Below are positions 45,586-55,398 of a DNA stretch of 64,000 nucleotides, in pieces (the first letter of the stretch is position 1; each line of letters begins with the position of its first letter). Under the pieces are notes generated by a model that was not told the DNA's origin, searched no databases, and worked only from the letters and a program-made list of their open reading frames with translations. A program made the translations under genes and the position numbers. Origin of the DNA: Aurantimonas sp036549475 (lineage in GTDB: Bacteria > Pseudomonadota > Alphaproteobacteria > Rhizobiales > Rhizobiaceae); the NCBI RefSeq assembly GCF_036549475.1, contig NZ_JAZHLI010000024.1:1-64000 (forward strand), read 5' to 3'.

Positions 45586-46053
45586 ATGTTCGAGGCATTT
45601 CGGGATTTCCTGCGGAATATCGGCAGCGGACCGGCGGACGACCGCCCGGATCCCGCCGACGACGTGCGCGTGGCCACCGCCGCCCTGCTGTTTCACGTCG
45701 TGCGGGCGGACGGCGTGGTGACCGAGGAGGAGCGCACGCGCCTCCACGCCGTTCTGCGCGAGGAATTCGCGCTGGCACCGGAGGAGGTGGACAGGATCGC
45801 GGAAGCCGGCGGGGAGGCCGATACCGAGGCCGTGGACCTCTACAATTTCACCTCGGTCCTGAAGAGCCGGCTGGGGGAGGCTGAGCGAGTCCGCTTCGTG
45901 GAGCTCCTATGGGAGGTGACCTATGCAGACGGTTCGGTCCACGAGTTGGAGGACAATCTGATCTGGCGCGTCTCCGACCTGCTCGGCGTCTCGACGCGGG
46001 ATCGGATGTTGATGAAGCGGGAGGCAGCGAGCAGGAGCGGGGTCTCCGACTGA
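45586..46053 (+). CDS. TerB-family protein
   Basis: 155 residues. VATAALLFHVVRADGVVTEEERTRL and FVELLWEVTYADGSVHELED are the two acidic metal-binding helical repeats of TerB. Ends ATG-proximal to the next gene. In this location (after hemY) it is a common alphaproteobacterial neighbour; tellurite resistance should not be assumed. Start ATG at 45586, not the TTG one codon earlier. Confidence 0.88.
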   Translation: MFEAFRDFLRNIGSGPADDRPDPADDVRVATAALLFHVVRADGVVTEEERTRLHAVLREEFALAPEEVDRIAEAGGEADTEAVDLYNFTSVLKSRLGEAERVRFVELLWEVTYADGSVHELEDNLIWRVSDLLGVSTRDRMLMKREAASRSGVSD

Positions 46054-46057
46054 TTAC

Positions 46058-46846
46058 ATGGCCTATTACGACAAGCGCATCAGCGACGGCGCCGAGACCG
46101 TCGCCCAGGCGATCGCCCGGCACGCCTACACGCTGGAGATCGACGATCCTCGCCCGATCCTCGTCGTCCTGCATCAGGAAAGCTCGACACCGGGCCGGGT
46201 CGGGCAGGTGTTCCAGGCCCATGGCGTGGGCATGGACATCCGCCGGCCCGTCATGGGCGACGCCCTGCCGGAAACGCTGGAGGAACATCGCGGTGCGGTC
46301 GTCTTCGGCGGACCGCCGAGCGCCAACGACACCGACGCCCATCTGGTCCGCGAGATCGAGTGGATGAAGGTGCCGCTTGCCGAGGAGCGTCCCTTTCTCG
46401 GCATCTGCCTCGGCGCCCAGATGCTCGCCAAACATCTGGGCGCGAGCGTGGGGAGCCATGACGAGGGGCTGGCCGAGGTGGGTTTCTATCCGCTGAAGGC
46501 GACCCCGCAGGGCCGCACACTGCTGCCGCACTGGCCGGAGATGGTCTATCAATGGCACCGCGAAGGCTTCGATCTGCCGTCGGGCGCGACACTGCTCGCC
46601 GAGGGGGACTGGTATCCGAACCAGGCCTTCAGCTACGGCCCGCATGCCTATGGCGTCCAGTTCCATGCCGAACTCACCCTGGCCATGATGCATCGCTGGA
46701 CGACCCGCGGGCACGAACGCCTGGCCCTTCCGGGGGCTCAGGGACGTCGCAAGCATTTCGACGGCCGGGCGATCTACGACGCGCCGGTACGTCGCTGGCT
46801 GGACGAATTCCTCGCCCGCATCTTCGGCGCCCACCCGAAGCCCTGA
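46058..46846 (+). CDS. Class I glutamine amidotransferase-like protein
   Basis: 262 residues. Catalytic Cys in GICLGAQMLAKHLGA and the His/Glu of YGVQFHAELT make a full triad. Upstream, PILVVLHQESSTPGRVG is the domain start. The first ~30 residues are an extra helix. It has no synthetase domain; relatives are GMP-synthase-like hydrolases of unknown acceptor. It starts 4 bases after terB's stop. Confidence 0.85.
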   Translation: MAYYDKRISDGAETVAQAIARHAYTLEIDDPRPILVVLHQESSTPGRVGQVFQAHGVGMDIRRPVMGDALPETLEEHRGAVVFGGPPSANDTDAHLVREIEWMKVPLAEERPFLGICLGAQMLAKHLGASVGSHDEGLAEVGFYPLKATPQGRTLLPHWPEMVYQWHREGFDLPSGATLLAEGDWYPNQAFSYGPHAYGVQFHAELTLAMMHRWTTRGHERLALPGAQGRRKHFDGRAIYDAPVRRWLDEFLARIFGAHPKP

Positions 46847-46968
46847 CGCGCATCTTCTCAAACGCCTCGACGTGAAGTAGCGGTCGGTCGGGCGCGGAGT
46901 ACCGCGTGGAAGGGCGACCGGCGGGCCGGATGTTCCGCACGCGCTCGTTCTGCGCGACTGGAGTTGGC

Positions 46969-48168
46969 ATGATCGAAAAACGGCTGGTGTTTGTGTTTCC
47001 GGGCTTCGAGCCCATGCCGATCACCGCCCATATGGACCGCTTCGCCCGGGCTGCGGCCCGTTCGGCGCCGATCTGGGATGCCCGGCTCGCCATCGAACCC
47101 ACCGATCGTCGCGAGGCAAGCGATGCGCCGACGCGCCGCGGCCTGCTGCGGGCGGAACTGTCGGGCAGCGACTGGCGCACCCATACCGATCTCGTCTTCT
47201 GCGACTGGAGCGATCTCATCCTGTCCTATGCCGGACACTCGCCGCTCCGCCGCCTGTCGGCCGGCCTAGTCGGCCTTGCCGACTTTCTCTTCACCGGCAC
47301 GGTGTTCCGCTATGCCCGTGTGAGCTGGCGCTATCTGTTCTTCTACCTGTTTCCGCTCGTCGTCATCGCCGCCGCGCTGCTGGGAGGATGGCTGGTGGCG
47401 GGTCTGGTCGCCGCACTGCTGCCGCTGACAGGCGTCGCCGGCGTGCTTGTCGCGGGATTGGCGGGGCTCGGGGCGGCCTGGCTGGTGCTGATGCTGGCCG
47501 ACCGCCGGGTGCATGTCCTGACGGCGATGGACGACTGGGCGCTGGCCCGCGATCTGTGCCGCGGGCGCAATCCTGCCATCGCGCAACGGATCGACGAACA
47601 TGCCAAGGCGATGCATCGTGCCGTCGCCGAAACGCAGGCAGGCGAGATCGTCATCGCCGCCCACAGCCTCGGCGCGAGCCTGGCCGTCCTCGCGCTCGCC
47701 CGGGCGCTGGCCGACGGGATGCGCTGCGACCGGCCGTTGCATGTGCTGACCGTCGGCTCCAGCCTGATGAAGACGGCGCTGCATCCGGCGGCGAGCGCGC
47801 AGCGTCAGGCGGTGCACGACCTGGTCGTGACCCGACGAATCGGCTGGACCGACTGCCAGGGGCTGTCCGACCCGATCAATTTCTACCGGTCGAACCCGGC
47901 CCGCTCGCTGGGGATACAGGGCGGCGAAACCCCGATCGTCGTGCGGATCCGCTTCAAGCGGCTGGTGACGCCAGAGACCTACAGGCGCATCAAGCGCGAT
48001 TTCTTCCGCCTGCACCGGCAATTCGTCCTCGCAGTCGAGCGACGCAACGCCTATTCGTTCCACATGCTTCTGCTCGGACCCCGCCCACTGGCCGATTACG
48101 GCCGCCTGGAGACTGTCGACCTGCCGCCGCTTTCGCGCGCCGCAGCCGGCCCGGAGCCCAAGCCGTGA
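46969..48168 (+). CDS. Membrane-embedded alpha/beta hydrolase-like protein
   Basis: 399 residues. Starts at ATG 46969 behind GGAG. Two or three hydrophobic helices (~120-185) interrupt the chain. The nucleophile-elbow candidate is IVIAAHSLGASLAVLALA (AHSLG in place of GHSLG). RSNPARSLGIQGG and the FFRLHRQF region lie near the C-terminus. Relatives are annotated only as hydrolase or lipase-like; the substrate is unknown. Its stop overlaps the following GTG start (GTGA). Confidence 0.6.
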   Translation: MIEKRLVFVFPGFEPMPITAHMDRFARAAARSAPIWDARLAIEPTDRREASDAPTRRGLLRAELSGSDWRTHTDLVFCDWSDLILSYAGHSPLRRLSAGLVGLADFLFTGTVFRYARVSWRYLFFYLFPLVVIAAALLGGWLVAGLVAALLPLTGVAGVLVAGLAGLGAAWLVLMLADRRVHVLTAMDDWALARDLCRGRNPAIAQRIDEHAKAMHRAVAETQAGEIVIAAHSLGASLAVLALARALADGMRCDRPLHVLTVGSSLMKTALHPAASAQRQAVHDLVVTRRIGWTDCQGLSDPINFYRSNPARSLGIQGGETPIVVRIRFKRLVTPETYRRIKRDFFRLHRQFVLAVERRNAYSFHMLLLGPRPLADYGRLETVDLPPLSRAAAGPEPKP

Positions 48169-48752
48169 CGCCCGCACTTGTTGGATCGGTCGCATGGGTA
48201 CTGATGGTCGCCGGCTGGTATGTCATCCGTTATCCCTTCGAGCGGCGCGCCAGGCGCACCCGGGTCGAGCGCACGCGGCGCGGGCCGGCGGAAACACTGC
48301 GCATGGCGATCTCGCTGACCGGCCTCGGGCTTCTGCCGGGGGTGTTCGTGGCAACCGGCTGGCCGCGGAGCGCCACCTACGATCCGGCCTGGTGGCAGAT
48401 CGGCCTCGGTCTCGTCGCCATGGCCGGCGCACTGGTGCTGTTCCGCAAGACCCACAAGGCGCTCGGCAAGATGTGGTCGGTCTCCCTCGACATCCGCGAG
48501 AAGCACAGGCTGGTGACGTCCGGCATCTACCGCCGGGTACGGCACCCCATGTACACGGCGTTCTGGACCATGGCGCTGGCGCAGGCGCTGCTGGTGCCCA
48601 ACTGGATCGCCGGCCCGGCCGGCCTGATCGGCTTCGGCATCCTCTTTGCGGCCCGCGTCGCCCCGGAAGAGCGGATGATGGAAGAGGCGTTCGGCGACGA
48701 ATACCGCGCCTACAAGGCGCGCACGGCGCGGATCATTCCCGGCCTCTTCTGA
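48165..48752 (+). CDS. Isoprenylcysteine-carboxyl-methyltransferase-like membrane protein
   Basis: 195 residues from a GTG start overlapping the previous stop. Four to five transmembrane segments; the SAM/substrate motif is LVTSGIYRRVRHPMYTAF and APEERMMEEAFGDEYRAYKA. This ICMT/PEMT-like group methylates small lipids or isoprenoid groups; the substrate here cannot be predicted. Confidence 0.82.
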   Translation: MTPALVGSVAWVLMVAGWYVIRYPFERRARRTRVERTRRGPAETLRMAISLTGLGLLPGVFVATGWPRSATYDPAWWQIGLGLVAMAGALVLFRKTHKALGKMWSVSLDIREKHRLVTSGIYRRVRHPMYTAFWTMALAQALLVPNWIAGPAGLIGFGILFAARVAPEERMMEEAFGDEYRAYKARTARIIPGLF

Positions 48753-48846
48753 TCCGGCGTCGACCGGTCACCGGCCGAGAATCGGAAGGCGAGACGCAGG
48801 TTCGGCCCCGTGAGAGCGCGTCTGCGCCTCGCCGGACGCACGGCCC

Positions 48847-50079
48847 CTAGCTACGCCCGTCATGGGGCAGTTCCGGCGCCGGCACCTCGGGCCGGGGCTC
48901 CGGCTCGGCCGGATGCGGCGACGTACGATAGACCGCATAGGAAGCGACGGCGATCATCCCGAGACCGGGAATGACGATCTGGGTGGCCAGGACCGGCTCG
49001 CCGATCCAGGCGCAGATCGCACCACCGACGAGGCCGGCGCCCATCTGGATGAAGCCCATCATTGCCGAGGCGGCGCCCGCCATGTGCGGGAAGGGCGCCA
49101 GCGACGCCGTGGTCATGGCCGGCATGACGAAGGCGATGCCGAAGGCATAGAGGCCGACCGGGACCATGATCGACAGATAGGACACCGGCAGAAGCGCGAT
49201 CGACATCGCCATGGCCATCGCGCCGGCGGCGATGAAGCCGAGACCGACCGGCACCAGGCGATAGGCGCTGGTGCGGGTCATCAGGAAGCGCATGGCGAGC
49301 GAGCCCGAGAAGAACATGCCGGACTGGCCCAGCATCCCGATGCCGTACTGGGTGGGCGTCAGTCCGGCCCGATCGATCAGCACGAAGGGCAGCACCGTGG
49401 CGAGGGTGTACAGCGCCCCCACGGAGCCGGCGACGGTCAGGCTGGTTGCCATGAAGTGCCGGTTGGTGATGAGCCGGCGGTAGGCATGCAGGATCGCCTT
49501 CGGCCGGATGCGGCTGGGATCGGGCACGACGGTCTCGCGCATGGCGCCCAGGGTGACGCCGATGACGATCAGTCCGAAGAACGCCATGACGACGAAGATT
49601 GCGTACCAGCCGGCGAGTTCGAGCGTGATCCCGCCGATGGTCGGGGACACGGCCGGCCCCAGCGCCAGGATGATGCCGATCGTGTTCATGATGCGTGAGG
49701 ACGTTTCGCCCTCGAACTGGTCCCGCACGATGGCGCGGGCCGTGGCGACACCCACCGAGGCGCCGACGCCCTGGAGCACGCGCGCGGCGATCAGCATTTC
49801 CACGTTCGCCGCCGCCATGGCCAGGATGGCGCCGGCGAGATAGAGCACCATGAAGCCGAGCGTGGTGATGCGCCGCCCGAACGCGTCGGACACCGGTCCG
49901 CAGACGAGCTGGGTCAACGCGAAGCCGGCGAAATAGACCGCCAGCGACAGCTTGATCATGGCTTCGGTGGTGTCGAACTCAATGACCAGCGTCGGCATGG
50001 CGGGCGTGTAGAGCGCCATGGATATCGGGCCGATCGCCACGAGGCAGCCGCCGATGAGGCTGGTCCGCCGCTCCGACAT
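48847..50079 (-). CDS. MFS drug:H+ antiporter, Bcr/CflA type
   Basis: 410 residues, twelve transmembrane segments. YTPAMPTLVIEFDTTEAMIKL and TQLVCGPVSDAFGRR (MFS motif A) and AARVLQGVGASVGVATARAIVRD (motif C region) are typical Bcr/CflA. It exports drugs such as bicyclomycin or other small molecules. The ATG at 50079 is chosen; upstream frame has no membrane signature. A MarR-type gene lies next on the same strand, possibly its regulator. Confidence 0.9.
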   Translation of the reverse strand: MSERRTSLIGGCLVAIGPISMALYTPAMPTLVIEFDTTEAMIKLSLAVYFAGFALTQLVCGPVSDAFGRRITTLGFMVLYLAGAILAMAAANVEMLIAARVLQGVGASVGVATARAIVRDQFEGETSSRIMNTIGIILALGPAVSPTIGGITLELAGWYAIFVVMAFFGLIVIGVTLGAMRETVVPDPSRIRPKAILHAYRRLITNRHFMATSLTVAGSVGALYTLATVLPFVLIDRAGLTPTQYGIGMLGQSGMFFSGSLAMRFLMTRTSAYRLVPVGLGFIAAGAMAMAMSIALLPVSYLSIMVPVGLYAFGIAFVMPAMTTASLAPFPHMAGAASAMMGFIQMGAGLVGGAICAWIGEPVLATQIVIPGLGMIAVASYAVYRTSPHPAEPEPRPEVPAPELPHDGRS

Positions 50080-50323
50080 GATGGGAGCGCGGGCAGGATG
50101 TGCGGTCAAGGCGCAAGGTCCGTGATGGGTGACGGTCTCGAGGTGCGAAAGCGATGCCGCGGCAGGAAGGGCACCGTGCCAGGACGTCCGGCATCTAGGG
50201 CCGTCGCCCAACCCTGCCAGGCGAGAGCATCGGCCCGAAAACGACGATCGATTCCCGGACAAGCACGATGCGGTCATTCGGCAGGCGGGAGCGTCCCCTG
50301 TGCGTCTTGTCGCACGCGAGGCT

Positions 50324-50845
50324 CTAGGCGGCGCCCTTGACCGTGTCTTCTCCGACATCGGCCAGTGCGGCCCTGTCATCCGGGGCGTCGTCGCTGTCGC
50401 TCAGCGGGATGTTGGTCAGGTTCGCCCGCATCTTGCGCATGATCATGTCGACCGTCTTGCGCTCGTCCTCGGACAGGCCGCTGACGGTGCGCTCGTAGAC
50501 CGCCAGCGCGACCGGGCGGGCTTCCTCGAAGACCCGTTCCGCCGAATTCGTCGGCGCGATGACCTTGGCGCGCCGGTCGTTGGGATCGACCGAGCGGCTG
50601 ATCAGGCCGCGCGCTTCCAGGCGGTCGAGATAGGCCGACAGGGTCATCGGCTCGACGCCCATGCGCTCGGCCAGGACCGCCTGCCGCGAGCCGCTGTAGC
50701 GGCCGACATAGGCGAGCGCGCGGATTTCGCCTGGCGTCAGTTCCAGCCCGGCGTCGATGACGGCTTTCTCGAAGGCCTGGCGATAGAGCCGACCGAGATC
50801 CACAATGACGAAGCCAAGGGCATTGCCCGGTAGAAGTTGCGACAT
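50324..50845 (-). CDS. MarR-family transcriptional regulator
   Basis: 173 residues. The winged helix is TPGEIRALAYVGRYSGSRQAVLAERMGVEPMTLSAYLDRLEARGLI, with RSVDPNDRRAKVI as the wing. MarR proteins answer phenolic or oxidative signals. Upstream of the Bcr/CflA gene on the same strand, so it probably regulates efflux. ATG at 50845. Confidence 0.9.
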   Translation of the reverse strand: MSQLLPGNALGFVIVDLGRLYRQAFEKAVIDAGLELTPGEIRALAYVGRYSGSRQAVLAERMGVEPMTLSAYLDRLEARGLISRSVDPNDRRAKVIAPTNSAERVFEEARPVALAVYERTVSGLSEDERKTVDMIMRKMRANLTNIPLSDSDDAPDDRAALADVGEDTVKGAA

Positions 50846-51037
50846 GATTGCGGCCCTTGCGTTTACATGTTCCGGCGAGCCGTACCGGCTCCGATTGACG
50901 TCACTCGCTCGTAGCGGAAGCGACCGATTTCGCTTCACAGCTCTTGCAGAATAGCACGACGGCCTTCCATTCGAACCCATCTCCCATCATCTACGCTTGG
51001 GTTCGGCCGACAGCCGAGGCGGATAAAGGCGAGACAG

Positions 51038-53095
51038 ATGCACGATTTCCCCCACACGGTAACGCAAACCAATCATGAACTTGGCGGATTAGCCAACGAA
51101 GTGCCGAACTTCGACCAGTTTCGCGCCAAGGATTTTCCTGCCGCGTTCCGCACGGCGATGGCCGAGCACCTGACCGAGATTGCCGCGATCGCCGACAATC
51201 CCGCCCCGGCGAGCTTCGACAATACGGTGGCGGCGCTGGAGCGCGCCGGTCGGCAACTGGAGGCTGTGGCGCGGATCTTCTTCACCCTGGCCGGCGCCCA
51301 TACGAGCCCACAGCTGCAGGAGGTGGAGCGCGACATTTCGCCGCTTCTCTCCCGTCACTCGTCTCAAATCACTCTCAACGCTGAACTTTTCGCTCGCATC
51401 GACGCCGTTCATGCGCGCCGGGCCGAGCTGGCAGAGCTGTCGGCCGAGGATCTGCGGTGTCTGGAGCGCATGCATGCGAGCTTCGTTCGCAGCGGCGCAC
51501 GCCTCGAGGGCGCCGACCGTGAGAGGCTGGCGGAGATCGACGCCGAGCGGTCGTCCCTCGGCACGCGCTTTTCCCAGAACATCCTGGCGGACGAACACGA
51601 TTGGGTGATGGCGCTCGGCAAGGAAGACCTCGACGGCCTGCCGGACGATCTTGTGTCCACCATGGCCGGCGTTGCCGCCGAGCGCGGCCTCGAGGGGCAT
51701 GCCGTGACCCTGTCGCGGTCGGTGGTCGTTCCGTTCCTGTCCTATTCCACCCGGCGGGACCTGCGCGAGACGGTGTTCCGCGACTGGACCAGCCGCGGCG
51801 AGAACGAGGGCCCCTCCGACAACCGCCAGATCATGGCCGACATCCTGCGGCTGCGCAGCGAGAAGGCGCGGCTGCTCGGCTTCGAGAGCTTCGCGGCCTA
51901 CAAGCTCGACGACACGATGGCCAAGACCCCCGCTGCCGTGCGCAATCTCCTCGAAGAGGTCTGGGAGCACGCCAAGGCGCGCGCCGCCAGCGATGCCGCG
52001 GCGCTGCGCAAGCTGGCCGGCGGGCGGGGCGACAATCATCCGCTGGCGCCGTGGGACTGGCGCTATTACGCCGAGCAGCGCCGACAGACGGAGTTCGCCA
52101 TCGACGAGAGCGAGCTGAAGCCGTATTTCGAGCTCGACCGGATGATCACCGCCGCCTTCGACGTGGCGGGCCGGCTGTTCGGCCTGACCTTCACGCCGCT
52201 GCCGGACGCCAGGGCCTGGCATCCCGATGTGCGGGCCTGGCAGGTGAGTGACCGCGACGGCCGGCCACGCGGGCTCTTCCTCGGCGATTATTTCGCCCGG
52301 CAGTCGAAGCGGTCGGGCGCCTGGATGAGCGCCCTGCGCGGCCAGCACAAGCTCGATGGCGGGCAGCTACCGATCATCTACAACGTCTGCAATTTCGCCA
52401 AGCCGAGCGCGGGGCAGCCGGCGCTGCTGTCGCTGGACGATGCGCGCACGCTGTTTCATGAATTCGGCCACGCCCTGCACGGCCTTCTCTCCGACGTGAC
52501 CTGGCCGTCGCTTGCCGGAACGGCGGTGGCGCGCGACTTCGTCGAACTGCCCTCGCAGCTCTACGAGCACTGGCTGACGGTGCCCTCGGTGCTGGAACAG
52601 CATGCCCGGCATGTAAGCACTGACGCCCCCCTGCCGAAGCCGCTGCTCGACAAGATGCTCGCCGCCAAGAGCTTCGATGCCGGGTTCGACACCGTGGAAT
52701 ATACCGCCTCGGCGCTGATCGATCTGGGGCTGCACGAAATGACGGAGGTGCCCGACAAGCCGCTGGCGGCCGAGCGGGCGATGCTGGACGACCTCGGCAT
52801 GCCGGCCGAGATCGTCATGCGCCACCGCTCGCCGCACTTCGCGCACATCTTCTCGGGCGACGGCTATTCGGCGGGATACTATTCCTACATGTGGTCGGAA
52901 GTGCTGGACGCGGACGCCTTCGAGGCCTTCGAGGAGACCGGCGATCCCTTCGATCCGGGCACCGCGGAGCGGCTTCGGCAGCACGTCTATTCGGCCGGCA
53001 ATTCCCGCGATGCCGCGGATCTCTACACGGCGTTTCGCGGGCGCATGCCGGCATCGGATGCGCTGCTGCGCAAGCGCGGATTCGTGGCGGACTGA
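51038..53095 (+). CDS. M3-family zinc metallopeptidase (oligopeptidase/Dcp type)
   Basis: 685 residues. Zinc motif HEFGHALHGLL with third ligand in FVELPSQLYEHW, and the HIFSGDGYSAGYYSYMWSEVL C-terminal signature. It degrades short peptides in the cytoplasm; Dcp versus oligopeptidase A cannot be settled. No signal peptide. Divergent from marR. Confidence 0.92.
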   Translation: MHDFPHTVTQTNHELGGLANEVPNFDQFRAKDFPAAFRTAMAEHLTEIAAIADNPAPASFDNTVAALERAGRQLEAVARIFFTLAGAHTSPQLQEVERDISPLLSRHSSQITLNAELFARIDAVHARRAELAELSAEDLRCLERMHASFVRSGARLEGADRERLAEIDAERSSLGTRFSQNILADEHDWVMALGKEDLDGLPDDLVSTMAGVAAERGLEGHAVTLSRSVVVPFLSYSTRRDLRETVFRDWTSRGENEGPSDNRQIMADILRLRSEKARLLGFESFAAYKLDDTMAKTPAAVRNLLEEVWEHAKARAASDAAALRKLAGGRGDNHPLAPWDWRYYAEQRRQTEFAIDESELKPYFELDRMITAAFDVAGRLFGLTFTPLPDARAWHPDVRAWQVSDRDGRPRGLFLGDYFARQSKRSGAWMSALRGQHKLDGGQLPIIYNVCNFAKPSAGQPALLSLDDARTLFHEFGHALHGLLSDVTWPSLAGTAVARDFVELPSQLYEHWLTVPSVLEQHARHVSTDAPLPKPLLDKMLAAKSFDAGFDTVEYTASALIDLGLHEMTEVPDKPLAAERAMLDDLGMPAEIVMRHRSPHFAHIFSGDGYSAGYYSYMWSEVLDADAFEAFEETGDPFDPGTAERLRQHVYSAGNSRDAADLYTAFRGRMPASDALLRKRGFVAD

Positions 53096-53219
53096 CACCG
53101 GTTCCAGAATACGCAGGCCGGGCCGAGATTTGGAATGACTCGAAAGTTTCGCAGGGCTGCAATCGCAGTGCCACGCAAAGGAACGATCGTGCGGGCCTCT
53201 TTCCACTGGAGGTCCATCG

Positions 53220-54797
53220 ATGTCACGCTTTGCCCTGTCGCGCCGCCGCTTCCTCGCCTCGTCGGGAGCGGCTGCGCTCGTCGCCGGTTCCGGCCTCGCC
53301 ATGCCGGCGATCAGCCGCGCGGCCAGCCGCCCAGCCTTCACCCACGGCGTCCAGACCGGCGACGTCGACGCGACCTCCGGCATGGTGTGGACGCGGGCCG
53401 ACCGCCCGGCGCGCCTCGATTTCGAATGGGCGACGACCGAGAGCTTCTCCAACGTCCACAAGCTGCACAGCCTGACGACGCTGCCGGAATCGGACTTCAC
53501 CGCCAAGCGGCTGATCGCCGGCCTGCCGTCGGACCAGGAGATCTTCTGGCGCGCCGTCGCCACCGACCTGGCTGACGTCAACGCCGTCTCCGAGCCGATC
53601 GTGGGACGCTTCCGCACAGCGCCGGCCTCGCGCCGCTCGGTGAAGTTCGCCTGGTCCGGCGACACGGTCGGGCAGGGCTGGGGCATCGACGAGAGCCGCG
53701 GCGGCATGAAGGCCTACGCCACCATGGCGCGTCATGCGCCGGACTTCTTCCTGCATTCGGGCGACACGATCTATGCCGACGGTCCGCTGAAGGAGAGCGT
53801 CGACCTGCCCGACGGCAGCGTCTGGAACAATGTCGTCATCCCCGAGAAGATGAAAGTCGCCGAGACGCTGGACGAATTCCGCGGCCAGTGGAAATACAAT
53901 CTCATGGACGAGAACGTGAAGGCGATGAACGCCGCGGTCCCGACCTTCTTCCAGTGGTACGACCACGAGGTCATCAACAACTGGTCGTCGACGAAGGACC
54001 TGACCGCCGACGACCGCTATGCCGTCAAGGACGTCGCGCTCCTGGCCGCCCGCAGCGCCCGCGCCTTCCACGAGATGACGCCCATCGGCTACGTCGCCGA
54101 AGAGCCGGGCCGGGTCTATCGCAAGATCGCCTATGGCCCGCTGCTCGACGTGTTCTTCCTCGACCTGCGTTCCTATCGCGGAGGCAATACCGAGGGCATG
54201 CAGGACAATGCCTCCGAGGCGACGCAGATTCTGGGCGCCCGGCAGATCGCCTGGCTGAAGCGGGAACTGGCGAATTCGAACGCCACGTGGAAGGTCATCG
54301 CCTCCGACATGCCGATCGGCCTCGTGGTCTGGGACACCGTCGGCGAGACGAAGTTCGTCGAGGCGGTCGCCAACAGCGATGGTGGCGCGCCGAAGGGCCG
54401 CGAGATGGAATTCGCCGGCCTGCTGCGCTTCATCAAGTCGGCCGGCATCACCAACACGGTGTGGCTCACCGCCGACGTTCACTACACCGCGGCCCATCAC
54501 TACAGCCCGGATCGCGCCGCCTTCCAGGATTTCGAGCCCTTCTGGGAGTTCGTGTCCGGTCCGATCCACGCCGGAACCTTCGGCCCCAACGACCTCGACA
54601 TGACCTTCGGGCCGGAAGTGCGCTTCGTGAAGGCGCCGAGCGAGGAGCAGGGCGCCAACCTGCCGCCCTCCATGGGCCTGCAGTTCTTCGGCCTCGTCGA
54701 GATCGACGGCGACAGCGAGCAGATGACCGTCCGGCTGATGGATGCCGACGACGCGGAACTGTGGACGACGACCCTCGACCCGGTCCGCCAGGGCTGA
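53220..54797 (+). CDS. phoD: PhoD-family alkaline phosphatase (Tat-exported)
   Basis: 525 residues. Tat signal SRRRFLASSGAAAL; N-terminal Ig-like PhoD_N domain with FTHGVQTGDVDATSGMVWTRA; metallophosphatase domain with SGDTIYADGPL and TADVHYTAAHHYSPD (metal ligands). Active on phosphate esters in the periplasm. Ribosome site GGAGG before ATG 53220. I saw no convincing Pho box upstream. Confidence 0.9.
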   Translation: MSRFALSRRRFLASSGAAALVAGSGLAMPAISRAASRPAFTHGVQTGDVDATSGMVWTRADRPARLDFEWATTESFSNVHKLHSLTTLPESDFTAKRLIAGLPSDQEIFWRAVATDLADVNAVSEPIVGRFRTAPASRRSVKFAWSGDTVGQGWGIDESRGGMKAYATMARHAPDFFLHSGDTIYADGPLKESVDLPDGSVWNNVVIPEKMKVAETLDEFRGQWKYNLMDENVKAMNAAVPTFFQWYDHEVINNWSSTKDLTADDRYAVKDVALLAARSARAFHEMTPIGYVAEEPGRVYRKIAYGPLLDVFFLDLRSYRGGNTEGMQDNASEATQILGARQIAWLKRELANSNATWKVIASDMPIGLVVWDTVGETKFVEAVANSDGGAPKGREMEFAGLLRFIKSAGITNTVWLTADVHYTAAHHYSPDRAAFQDFEPFWEFVSGPIHAGTFGPNDLDMTFGPEVRFVKAPSEEQGANLPPSMGLQFFGLVEIDGDSEQMTVRLMDADDAELWTTTLDPVRQG

Positions 54798-54876
54798 GGC
54801 TCTCCTGTCGCGCCGACCTGCGAACCGTGACCCAGGCGGGCGAAAACTCGCCTGGGGCCCACCCCCCGGCGGATGG

Positions 54877-55086
54877 TCAGCTGTCCCGGATCGTCCTGTC
54901 GGGCCAGCGCCCCGCCACCGCGGGCCCGACGAACCGGCCGGTGATCGCGCTGCGATGCGCCCCGTGGGTTGAGCCGCCACCCCGGGTTTCACTGACCGTG
55001 GTCTTGGGATGCTTCGTGGCCTGCGATTTCGTCACGAACTGGCCGGAGCCGGCGTCCCGAAAGGTTTTACCGCTGCCGCTTTTCAT
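54877..55086 (-). CDS. Small basic protein, often misannotated as multidrug transporter
   Basis: 69 residues. MKSGSGKTFRDAGSGQFVTK and TTVSETRGGGSTHGAHRSAI fit a widespread alphaproteobacterial family of tiny soluble proteins, rich in Lys, Ser, Thr and Gly. It has no membrane segment, so the transporter label in databases is wrong. Function unknown. Confidence 0.7.
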   Translation of the reverse strand: MKSGSGKTFRDAGSGQFVTKSQATKHPKTTVSETRGGGSTHGAHRSAITGRFVGPAVAGRWPDRTIRDS

Positions 55087-55398
55087 TGCGTCATCCTTCC
55101 GCAAATTGTGCGAATCGACTGTCAACGCAATGAGAGTTCGGTGTTTGTTCCGTTGTGTCAAGCGATGCGAAGCACTTGTTTGCCCAACTCTGTTGTCGCG
55201 AGGCCTCGCAATGACTAGATATGTTGCTCATCCGGTCGTGGTCGAACCGCTGCAGATCGCTGCAGCGTGTTGGTCGCGCCGGATAAACGCGCCTCCACCT
55301 TTCGCACCTGCACAAATTGCTGTATGGGAGCGTGGAATTCGCGCCGGACGGACCATTGCTGGTCTCGCCACGGCCTTAACTCGTTTCCGGTGATACTT
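55087..55398. other. Intergenic region upstream of typA, no gene
   Basis: No supported gene. It is comparatively AT-rich and probably holds the promoters of the small basic gene (minus) and typA (plus). Confidence 0.5.

Noticed and set aside
53100..53219. Pho box upstream of phoD
   Set aside because: No pair of CTGTCAT-like repeats with 4-base spacing is visible.
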